NCBI GenBank assembly: GCA_002309015.1 | Contig: DBWM01000018.1 | Span: forward strand, 61,674-85,937 | Length of the DNA stretch: 24,264 nt | Source of the DNA: Myxococcales bacterium UBA1238 | GTDB taxonomy: Bacteria; Myxococcota_A; Bradymonadia; UBA7976; UBA1532 | Direction of reading: 5' to 3' | Shown: positions 1 through 7,082 of the stretch, one piece after another | Position numbering within the stretch: position 1 is the stretch's first letter | Layout: each line of letters opens with the position of its first letter | Position numbers and translations under genes: made by a program | The notes under the pieces: model-generated | Seen by the model: only the letters and a program-made list of their open reading frames with translations | Told to the model about the DNA's origin: nothing | Databases searched by the model: none

Positions 1-1
1 C

Positions 2-718
2 CGCCACTCATTGGTGGACGGTTTGATGCGCGCTTCCGACGTCATGCTCGCCGGAAAGACATGTGTGGTCTGTGGTTACGGCGATGTAGGCAAGGGCTGC
101 GCGCAGTCGCTTCGCGGTCAGGGCGCCCGCGTCATCGTCACCGAAGTGGATCCCATCTGCGCGCTTCAGGCGGCGATGGAAGGCTACCAGGTCCTCACCG
201 TCGACGACGTGGTCTCTTACGCCGACGTTTTTGTTACGGCCACCGGCAATTACCACGTGATCACCGCCGAGCACATGGCGCATATGAAAGACGGCGCGAT
301 CGTCGGCAACATCGGGCATTTTGACAACGAAATCGACATGGCGGGCCTGAAGCAAATTCCCGGCATCAAGCACACGCAAATCAAGCCGCAGTACGACAAA
401 TGGACGTTTACGGATGGTCACAGCGTGCTCGTGCTCGCCGAAGGCCGCCTGCTCAACCTGGGCTGCGCGACGGGTCACCCCAGCTTCGTGATGTCGAACA
501 GCTTCGCCAACCAGACACTGGCGCAAATTGAGCTTGCAACCCATTTGGATCATTACGAAAAGCGCGTTTACACCCTGCCCAAGCATTTGGACGAAAAGGT
601 GGCGCGCCTGCATCTCGCAAAGATCGGCGTTCACCTGACCAGGCTCACCCAGGAGCAAGCCGACTACATCGGCGTCTCGGTCGACGGCCCGTATAAGCCG
701 GACTTCTACCGCTATTGA
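2..718 (+). CDS. ahcY: S-adenosyl-L-homocysteine hydrolase, C-terminal part (5' end outside window)
   Basis: Cytosolic NAD-dependent enzyme of the activated methyl cycle that splits S-adenosylhomocysteine into adenosine and homocysteine, relieving product inhibition of methyltransferases. The frame is open from base 2, so the gene is cut by the window edge; about 238 C-terminal residues of a usual 430-480 are present. Visible hallmarks are the RHSLVDG..RASDVMLAGK segment, the Rossmann NAD-binding loop CGYGDVGKGCA, the GNIGHFDNEID block, the NLGCATGHPSFVMSNSFANQ block, and the canonical C-terminus GPYKPDFYRY that reaches into the neighbouring subunit's NAD site. The stop is TGA at 716-718. The TTG at 11 is not a real start, because conserved sequence continues upstream of it. 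Identification is secure. The next gene begins 57 bases later. Confidence 0.97.
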   Translation, partial: RHSLVDGLMRASDVMLAGKTCVVCGYGDVGKGCAQSLRGQGARVIVTEVDPICALQAAMEGYQVLTVDDVVSYADVFVTATGNYHVITAEHMAHMKDGAIVGNIGHFDNEIDMAGLKQIPGIKHTQIKPQYDKWTFTDGHSVLVLAEGRLLNLGCATGHPSFVMSNSFANQTLAQIELATHLDHYEKRVYTLPKHLDEKVARLHLAKIGVHLTRLTQEQADYIGVSVDGPYKPDFYRY

Positions 719-775
719 TCGCTTTCTGGACAAACGGGGCCATCGAACCTTAAAGTTCGCAATTCACCCCCGAGG

Positions 776-2212
776 ATGAAAGTGATCGATCAAAGCCCTC
801 GCCTCAAACCCTACGAGATTGTGTTAGGTTTATTGGTCATTGCAGCAGCAGCAACGGCCGTGTTCTTGTGGGGCCCCAACGCAAAAGCACCCGTCACCGA
901 AAAAGCGGCCGAATCCGCGCCAGCCACCGCGACCGCCTCGCAGGAAGAAGCGGATCCTGCGCCTGCGCCTGCGCCCATCGAGCTGCCCAAGCCACCCTCC
1001 CCCGAAGGAGATGGCCAACTCCAGCCAGGACAAACCTTTTCTTCTGCTTTAGAGGCCTGCGGACTGAGCGGATTGCAGATTCACGGCGTGGTCAGTTCCA
1101 TCAGCAAGCTCTACGATTTTCGCCTCGCCCGCCCCGGCGCAAAGTTTTCATATCAGCTCAATCCCAACACGGGCGCCCTGATTCATCTGCGCTTTGAGCC
1201 GGGTCCCCTCGAAATCTTTGAGGTCACACGCGACGCCGCCGGCGGTTACATTGCGAAAGCGATCGCCGTCGAAACCACGCAGACAAAGGCAGAAATCGCT
1301 GCAGAAATACAATCCTCTCTTTGGGCTGCCATCCAATCGACGGGCGAATCCCCCGGCCTCTACGCCAAGCTGGCCGACGTGTTCGCCTGGGACATCGATT
1401 TTTCGCAAAATTCATATTCTGGCGATCATTTTAAGCTGATCATCGAAAAGACCCTGAAGGAAGGCCAATTTGTAAAATACGGGCGCGTTCTGGCGGCTGA
1501 ATATGTTGGAAAGGCCGGAGAATTCAGGAGTTTTTGGTATACCCCGCCCGGTGGCGAAGGCGGTTATTACCTGGAAGACGGGCAGTCGGCCAAAAAGAAC
1601 TTCCTGGCCACGCCGCTCAAATATACGCGAATTTCAAGCGCTTTTGGCAAAAGAAAGCATCCTATCCTGGGTTTTAACAAGCAGCATAACGGCGTCGATT
1701 TTGCAGCGCCTACCGGCACGCCCGTATGGGCCATGGGAGCTGGAGTCGTGCAGTTTGCAGGCAAAAAAGGCGCCAACGGCAACCTTGTGGTGATCGCTCA
1801 CGAAAACGGATACGTGAGTTATTACGCGCACTTACACCGCATTCAAAAGGGCATCCAGGCGGGCGTCAAAGTGGAACAAAAGCAGCTCATCGGACAAGTG
1901 GGCAGCACCGGGCGCAGCACCGGACCCCATCTCCATCTGGGTCTCAAGCATAACGGCGCTTACGTAGATCCCTTACAAATCAAGGTGATCCGCAGTCACA
2001 GCCTGTCTAAAGCGCATCTGCCCGCCTTTAAAACTTATGTAGCCGAAATGCGAAAACGACTCGACAGCATTCCCGAAAACACGCATCTTCAGGCACCACC
2101 CAGCAAAGGTGACCCCGAAGAGAGCGGTTTCGAAAAGGAAAGCGACGAGGAAGCCTCATTCCCCCCTCTCGAAGAGCACAACAACAGCGAGAATGAAGCC
2201 GAAGCGATGTGA
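776..2212 (+). CDS. M23-family (LytM/OapA-like) zinc metallopeptidase, membrane anchored
   Basis: Predicted peptidoglycan DD-endopeptidase (or its regulator), anchored in the inner membrane and acting in the periplasm. Residues about 14-32 form one transmembrane segment. A Pro/Ala/Glu-rich spacer follows (about 35-85), then a LysM/OapA-like region (about 85-250), then the M23 domain (about 283-400). All M23 zinc ligands are visible: H304 and D308 in HNGVD, and H385-L-H387 in PHLHLG, plus H353-region YAHLH. The domain is therefore probably active rather than a degenerate EnvC/NlpD-type activator. The C-terminal 60 residues are acidic and low in complexity. Start choice: ATG 776 has GAGG (772-775) directly abutting it, whereas GTG 782, two codons in, has the same GAGG at an ideal 6-base spacing, so 782 may be the true start. 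The stop TGA overlaps the ATG of the next gene, implying translational coupling. Confidence 0.9.
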   Translation: MKVIDQSPRLKPYEIVLGLLVIAAAATAVFLWGPNAKAPVTEKAAESAPATATASQEEADPAPAPAPIELPKPPSPEGDGQLQPGQTFSSALEACGLSGLQIHGVVSSISKLYDFRLARPGAKFSYQLNPNTGALIHLRFEPGPLEIFEVTRDAAGGYIAKAIAVETTQTKAEIAAEIQSSLWAAIQSTGESPGLYAKLADVFAWDIDFSQNSYSGDHFKLIIEKTLKEGQFVKYGRVLAAEYVGKAGEFRSFWYTPPGGEGGYYLEDGQSAKKNFLATPLKYTRISSAFGKRKHPILGFNKQHNGVDFAAPTGTPVWAMGAGVVQFAGKKGANGNLVVIAHENGYVSYYAHLHRIQKGIQAGVKVEQKQLIGQVGSTGRSTGPHLHLGLKHNGAYVDPLQIKVIRSHSLSKAHLPAFKTYVAEMRKRLDSIPENTHLQAPPSKGDPEESGFEKESDEEASFPPLEEHNNSENEAEAM

Positions 2213-3675
2213 TGAAGTTTCAGCATAAGTTAGCCATTTTATTCGCATTTCTTTGGTTCTTTGCGCTCCTCTCCTTTGGACTCTTTTTAAGTCAGCTCGA
2301 TCACCCCTACGCCCTTCAGCTCTTTGCCTCCTCCCGCGCGATTGCTCATCAATCTCTGGCCCTGCGCTTAACCGCGCGCGATCTCAAATATCAGCAAAAC
2401 GTCAGAATCCTCTCGGCCAAAGCGCGCCTTTCAGATGGCGAAAAAGCGTTATCGGAGCAGGCGTTAGAAGAGCGGGCGGGCGAATTTTTGCAGGGAAACC
2501 TCCAGGCTCCCGATCGGACGGGCGAGTTTGTGCTGCATGTGGATGCGCTGCTCGAGAATCAAATCGAGCTCCACGCTGAAGCGCCCATCGCGATCGATGA
2601 GCGGCCCCATCCCCTCAAAGCCGCCAACCGGCAGGCGGGTTATATTGAACGTAATGGCCCGATTTTATTGGAGTTATATGCAACAGACGGCGCGGTCTCA
2701 TCGGGACTGCCGAGTCGCCTGACCTTGCGAAGCAGCCGGGAGGGCCTGCCCGTTTCACAAAAAATCGCGCTTCAGATCGAAGAAGGCCGAAGCTCTGGCG
2801 CCCTGCCCGGGGTCATCGAAACGGGTCCCGACGGATTGGCCGAGCTGAACGTGACAGCGCTCACGCCCACCCTCAAAATCCAGATGCAAACCTTGCCGGA
2901 AGAAGGCGAAGCGCCCAGCGAAGCCCGGCCTCACTGGATCCCCAAGCCCACACAATTTGTGTTCCGCGATCTGGCCGCCGTTCAGACCGACACAGAGCTC
3001 AGGCTCGACATTCAATCCTTGTATCGTCAAGGTGTTGTTTTTATTGATCTTTTTTATCAAGATCGCTGGCTTTACACCCATTCCGCAGAGCTTACGGATA
3101 ACCGTGCGCAGCTCTCGCTTTCCCTGCCCAGGCTGCCTGAAGATCCCGCAATCCTTTGGGTCCAGGCCTATCGCTCGCCCTATTTGCCGGGAGAAGCCCG
3201 CGCCAGTCGCCATCTGCTCGCAACGCAGCAAACTCCACAGGATGCGCTGAACGCGTTTTTGCTGAACCACCGATCTCTGCTCAATGGCCTGGATCTCGGC
3301 CTGCCACAAGGGGAATCGCCCATCGACCGTCAGGCTGCATTGCTGCTTTCAGAACTCGCTCCCCCCACGGATGAACCGCCGCTCCTTTGCGACAGCAGTC
3401 AGCAAGCGCGCCAGGAATTGCTCACCGTCAAGACCCGATGGCAGAATCGCCTGACCGCAGTTTATGTGGTGAGCAGCCTGATTCTCATTGCAGTCATTCT
3501 CATTCAACTCCGTAAAAACAAAAGGAAAACGGAACAGCAATGGAGTGAATTCGGAGAAGAAGGCGAACAGGGCTCCCGCCGCCACAATGTTTGGCTCACG
3601 GTTTCCTTTTTGCTGCTGCTCATCACGTTTTTACTGGGAGTTTTATGGCTCTTCAGACAAATTTTATGGAAATAA
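2212..3675 (+). CDS. Membrane protein of unknown function with Ig/macroglobulin-like periplasmic region
   Basis: I do not recognise a named family over the full length. About 487 residues. One N-terminal transmembrane segment (about 7-25) is followed by a large exported region, then two C-terminal transmembrane segments (about 414-433 and 461-481) separated by a charged cytoplasmic-type loop rich in Lys, Arg and Glu. The middle (about 145-375) looks like two beta-sandwich domains: a stretch with the TGPDGLAELNV pattern typical of Ig-like or alpha-2-macroglobulin MG domains (dG.A.L.V before a closing strand), then a second strand-rich unit ending in AILWVQAYRSPYLPG. No catalytic motif is evident. 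ATG 2212 overlaps the upstream M23 stop (TGATG); an in-frame GTG at 2209 is possible but less likely. Coupling suggests that it works with the peptidase, perhaps as a scaffold or regulator; that is inference. Confidence 0.75.
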   Translation: MKFQHKLAILFAFLWFFALLSFGLFLSQLDHPYALQLFASSRAIAHQSLALRLTARDLKYQQNVRILSAKARLSDGEKALSEQALEERAGEFLQGNLQAPDRTGEFVLHVDALLENQIELHAEAPIAIDERPHPLKAANRQAGYIERNGPILLELYATDGAVSSGLPSRLTLRSSREGLPVSQKIALQIEEGRSSGALPGVIETGPDGLAELNVTALTPTLKIQMQTLPEEGEAPSEARPHWIPKPTQFVFRDLAAVQTDTELRLDIQSLYRQGVVFIDLFYQDRWLYTHSAELTDNRAQLSLSLPRLPEDPAILWVQAYRSPYLPGEARASRHLLATQQTPQDALNAFLLNHRSLLNGLDLGLPQGESPIDRQAALLLSELAPPTDEPPLLCDSSQQARQELLTVKTRWQNRLTAVYVVSSLILIAVILIQLRKNKRKTEQQWSEFGEEGEQGSRRHNVWLTVSFLLLLITFLLGVLWLFRQILWK

Positions 3676-3685
3676 AGCGCGCCTG

Positions 3686-3693
3686 TTTTTTTT
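3686..3693 (+). terminator. T8 tract after the membrane-protein gene, weak terminator candidate
   Basis: A run of eight T lies 11 bases after the stop at 3675, preceded by a short GCGCGC palindrome. No real stem-loop with a loop can be formed, so intrinsic termination is only weakly supported. Confidence 0.25.
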
Positions 3694-3704
3694 ACATATA
3701 CCCC

Positions 3705-3732
3705 TTGAGTTTTCTGCATAAAATGCCGATGA
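3705..3732 (+). promoter_or_regulatory. Possible sigma-28 (FliA)-like promoter before the DUF342 gene
   Basis: TTGAGTTT (3705-3712), 12 bases, then GCCGATGA (3725-3732). The FliA consensus is TAAAGTTT, 11 bases, GCCGATAA, so the match is 6/8 and 7/8 with a spacer one base longer than optimal. It lies 31 bases before the start codon of a DUF342/FapA-type gene. A sigma-70 reading fits poorly: TTGAGT has no good -10 at 16-18 bases. This is a suggestion only. Confidence 0.3.
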
Positions 3733-3763
3733 ATTGAACGGTTTTTAGGGTTTTACATCGAAC

Positions 3764-5149
3764 ATGAATCCCCAAAAGTTTGGTTACAGCGTTTCGATTG
3801 ATCTCCAAAAACAGAGGGTCTTTTTAGAGCCTGCTGATTCAGGTCAGATTTTAACGCAAAAATCGCAGGTTGAAGACGCCCTGCAAGCGGCCGGCATCAC
3901 CTTTGGGATTGACGACGCTGCCATTCAAGCCGCCTTTGATCCGGAATCAAACGAGCACCATTCCGTATTGATCGCCTCCGCAGAACCGCCCAGCAAAGGC
4001 GAACCCGCCCGAATTCGATTTAATATTCCCATCAGCTGCGACGAATATCCCGAAAAAGCTGCTCATTTTGAGATTTGCAGAGCGGGTTGCGTTATCGCTC
4101 AAATCTTACCCCCCACCCAGGGCAAAGCGGGACATACCCTTTCCGGCGAAGAAATCCCCGGCATCTGGGGTAACGACAAACCCGTTCAAATCGGACCCGG
4201 CATTGAAAAAGGCGAAACCGGGGAATTGGTTTCAACTTACGAAGGGCGCCCACTCTATAACGGTCGCCAACTCTCGATCGAACCTCTGCTGGTCGTGCAA
4301 CAGGATCTCGACGCCCATTCGCCGCCCATCAATTTTGATGGCCATGTGGTGGTTTTAGGCGCCATCCACGACGGCGCGCGCATTTCAGCGCTCTCTCTCG
4401 ACGTCCGCGGCCCCATCGAATCCGCCGAAATCCAATGTGAGGGCGCTTTTTTTGCCCGGCGGGAGATCAACGCTCACGGCGAAGGCGATATTTTTATTAA
4501 CGGCGACGCTCTGTTCCAGGATGTCAACGACGCCATCGTGACCGTTCACGGCAATGTTGAAGCGGGCAACTTAAACAATTGTGAATTCAACTGTTTAGGC
4601 CGCGTGACGGCGCGAGCCATTGCCGGAGGCCGCTGCTCCGCATTGCTGGGCATCGTAGTCAGCGAACTGGGGAGCGAGCAGTCCAAGACCATTCTGGAGC
4701 CCGGCATTCATTACGAACTGCGCGATTTAATCACGCAAATTCAGGATGTTACGGAACGCATTGGGACGGCATTGCACCCCATTGAGCCTTTTTTGGAAGC
4801 GCCTTCCTCGCTCAATAACCTCACGCAGCACAGCCGCGAAGCGCTCCGCAACAGGGGCAGCCATTTTTTGCAGCTCACCCATGAACGCGCCCAGCTGGTC
4901 AAGCGCCGCAATCAGCTGCTCGAATCCGCCAACTCCGCGGTCGCCAATATCGTGGTCAACCAGGAGCGCAAGGGCCAACTGGTCATTCACACGCCGAACG
5001 CGCAATTTACACTTTCATCCAAGCGCCAGGGCGCTATTCTGATTACAGGTGACAATGAAAAAATCATTGAAAGCACGCATTTAACGGGTCCATTAATGAC
5101 TCCGGCAGCGTTGCTTTCGGCGATCGAAGCCTCCTCCGCTCGCCATTAA
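3764..5149 (+). CDS. DUF342 / FapA-family polymerase-like beta-helix protein
   Basis: 461 residues, typical of the shorter DUF342 proteins (FapA, 'flagellar assembly protein A'). The N-terminal region carries the family signature around residues 108-135: G-C-V-I-A-Q-I-L-P-P-T-Q-G-K-A-G followed by a GEEIPG turn. A repetitive beta-strand section (about 185-310, with spaced VLGAIHDGARI, VRGPIESAEI and VHGNVEAGNL strands) reads as a right-handed beta-helix resembling bactofilins. The C-terminal third is a coiled coil (about 320-400), then a short beta tail. No signal peptide, so cytoplasmic. FapA homologues have been linked to polar localisation, but this gene stands among cell-wall genes with no flagellar gene in the window, so its role here is open. 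ATG 3764 has only a distant AGGG, so translation initiation may be weak. Confidence 0.85.
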   Translation: MNPQKFGYSVSIDLQKQRVFLEPADSGQILTQKSQVEDALQAAGITFGIDDAAIQAAFDPESNEHHSVLIASAEPPSKGEPARIRFNIPISCDEYPEKAAHFEICRAGCVIAQILPPTQGKAGHTLSGEEIPGIWGNDKPVQIGPGIEKGETGELVSTYEGRPLYNGRQLSIEPLLVVQQDLDAHSPPINFDGHVVVLGAIHDGARISALSLDVRGPIESAEIQCEGAFFARREINAHGEGDIFINGDALFQDVNDAIVTVHGNVEAGNLNNCEFNCLGRVTARAIAGGRCSALLGIVVSELGSEQSKTILEPGIHYELRDLITQIQDVTERIGTALHPIEPFLEAPSSLNNLTQHSREALRNRGSHFLQLTHERAQLVKRRNQLLESANSAVANIVVNQERKGQLVIHTPNAQFTLSSKRQGAILITGDNEKIIESTHLTGPLMTPAALLSAIEASSARH

Positions 5150-5180
5150 AACTTAACTCATTCGCTCTAAAAGGATTTTT

Positions 5181-7082
5181 ATGATTCGCTTCCTTCCATT
5201 CGTCGCATCGCTCTGCTGCAGCAGCGCGGCATTCGCTCAATTGGTCGTCGTCGATCCAGGGCATGGAGGTTCAGATGCAGGCGCCGTAGGCTGCGGATTA
5301 TATGAAAAAGATCTTGCCCTCGACATCGCGCTCCATATGGCCGATCGACTGCAGGAAAACGGGCTCCAGGTGGCGATGACCCGCTCGGACGATCAATTCA
5401 TCGCCCTCGCGGATCGCACCGCTTTTGCCAACGAACGGGGCGCGTCCCGTTACATTTCGGTGCATTTAAACTCCAACTCGGGCACAGCGGGCACGGGCAC
5501 CGAAACCTACACCGCCCCATCAGCGTCCAACAACTCGACTTTATTGGCCAATGCGCTCCAGAATGCGATGATCGACACCTGGGGCTTAAGAAACCGGGGC
5601 GTCAAGACCGCAGCCTATTACGTCCTCAAAAACACCAACATGCCCGCAACCCTCGTCGAAACCTCGTTCATCAACAATTGCGGCGACGATTACGCGATGC
5701 ACAGCGATCCCGATGCGCGATACGAGCTGGCGCTGGCGTTGGCGGACGCTGCCACAATCCATTTGGGTCTGACTCCTGCGGCACAAATTCAGCCCGGACA
5801 GCTCAAGGGCTCGGTTTACGAAGATTTAGGGGAAGGCGAAGACGATATGTCGGTGCGGTTGCCGGGGGCTGTGGTGCAGTTAAATTCGGGCGATGCGCAG
5901 ACCGCTTCGGGCTCTACTGCATCCTGGAATTTCTCTTTGGATCCAGGTAGTTACACAGTCACGGCGACGAAGTCGGGCTATGTGACCACAAGCCGCAGAT
6001 GCGAGGTGCAATCCAACCAGACCACCTGGTGCAGCATCGGGATGAAGGCCGTCGCCAACCAGGGCGGCACCACCACAAACCCGGGCACCACCACAACGCA
6101 CACCGGCACCACAACAAATACCGGCACCACGACCCACTCCTCGAGCAGCGGCCTCAGCTGCAGTTCAACGCCCGCCTCCAAAGCCAATCCATGGGGCGTT
6201 CTCTCATTGCTCTCGTTATTGATGCTCGCGCTCTTCCGTAAAAAGGCCTTTGTCGCAGCACTGGCCCTTGTCCTTTTGCCCCAATGGGCGCGCGCGGAAT
6301 GCGTCGAACGCCCGGTGGAGGGTCAGCTGAAACTGGATGCGCAGCTGGTCAAGACCGGTCACTGGCTCGCTCCCGTCCTCTCGCCCGACGGAGCCTACGC
6401 TGCGATCGGCGATCTCGATCACCAGCTCTGGGTGATCCCCATTCTGGACGCCAGCAAAAAGGCGTTCGTGCTCGCCCAGGGTGAAAACAGCGGACTTCAC
6501 CCCGAATGGCAGGCCGACAGCAAAGCGGTCGCCTACAGAGCCCCCCATCAAAGCGCATGGGCAGTTCCCTATTTTGCCAAGAATTTAGAGGGGTTAGAGC
6601 AAGTCCCCAAGGCGAAGAGCCAGGCAAAGGTTTTTGTGAAAGACGAACAGTTTTTCATCAAGCAGCAGGGCCAGAAGCGCGCGCTGCATCAAAAAGACGA
6701 GCGTCTGATCACCGCTATCCCCTCACCCTGCGGGCAAAAGACCGTGCTTTGGGCCCTCGACGGCACGCTCACCCTCGTAGACAACGCCACCGGCGAACGC
6801 CAAATCGTGGGCAAGGGCAGCTCACCCAGTTTCTCGCCCTCGGGCCGCTGGATGATGTACGAGCGCACCGAAGATGACGGCGAGCAGATCACCGACAGCC
6901 AGATTTTCCTGGTGAAACTCGACTCCAAAGGCGCGCAGCCCGCCATTTTTGCATTGCAATTTTCAAAGGAAGGGTTAAACCCCCGCTTTCCCAATCTGAA
7001 CGACGAGGGCGTCCTGCTGTTTACCACTGAGCAAGGCCTCTGGCGCGCCCAACTCGATTTGCAAAATCTCTCGAACCCGTGA
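5181..7082 (+). CDS. N-acetylmuramoyl-L-alanine amidase fused to a PD40/TolB-like propeller
   Basis: 633 residues in one uninterrupted frame. Signal peptide 1-19 (cleavage AFA|Q). An Amidase_3 (AmiC-type) domain spans 20-200 with zinc ligands H28 (DPGHGG), E42 (YEKDLAL) and H95 (ISVHLN) and catalytic E160 (LVETSF); it cleaves the lactyl-amide bond between MurNAc and the stem peptide. Next comes a CnaB/carboxypeptidase-regulatory-type beta-sandwich (about 207-287), then a Thr/Gly repeat linker (about 290-320). A segment like a MYXO-CTERM sorting signal follows: C327, hydrophobic 337-352, RKK 353-355. Reading continues into a second signal-peptide-like stretch (356-372, ARA|E) and a propeller with PD40-type repeats (VLSPDGAYAAI, FSPSGRWMMY; about 373-633). 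A strong AAAAGGA stands 5 bases before ATG 5181. It may be a true fusion or two genes that lost a stop; an internal ATG at 6222 would start the second protein cleanly but has no ribosome site. Its stop overlaps the mnmA GTG. Confidence 0.88.
   Translation: MIRFLPFVASLCCSSAAFAQLVVVDPGHGGSDAGAVGCGLYEKDLALDIALHMADRLQENGLQVAMTRSDDQFIALADRTAFANERGASRYISVHLNSNSGTAGTGTETYTAPSASNNSTLLANALQNAMIDTWGLRNRGVKTAAYYVLKNTNMPATLVETSFINNCGDDYAMHSDPDARYELALALADAATIHLGLTPAAQIQPGQLKGSVYEDLGEGEDDMSVRLPGAVVQLNSGDAQTASGSTASWNFSLDPGSYTVTATKSGYVTTSRRCEVQSNQTTWCSIGMKAVANQGGTTTNPGTTTTHTGTTTNTGTTTHSSSSGLSCSSTPASKANPWGVLSLLSLLMLALFRKKAFVAALALVLLPQWARAECVERPVEGQLKLDAQLVKTGHWLAPVLSPDGAYAAIGDLDHQLWVIPILDASKKAFVLAQGENSGLHPEWQADSKAVAYRAPHQSAWAVPYFAKNLEGLEQVPKAKSQAKVFVKDEQFFIKQQGQKRALHQKDERLITAIPSPCGQKTVLWALDGTLTLVDNATGERQIVGKGSSPSFSPSGRWMMYERTEDDGEQITDSQIFLVKLDSKGAQPAIFALQFSKEGLNPRFPNLNDEGVLLFTTEQGLWRAQLDLQNLSNP
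6064..6136 (+). repeat. Imperfect coding repeat for a Thr/Gly-rich linker
   Basis: Four imperfect copies of GGCACCAC(C/A/G)AC plus a variable spacer encode GTTTN/GTTTH units joining the amidase and beta-sandwich part to the sorting-signal-like segment. Such linkers usually span the cell wall or act as flexible spacers. Confidence 0.8.

Noticed and set aside
744..759. Hairpin CGAAC/GTTCG after ahcY as a terminator
   Set aside because: Only five pairs and no T tract after it.
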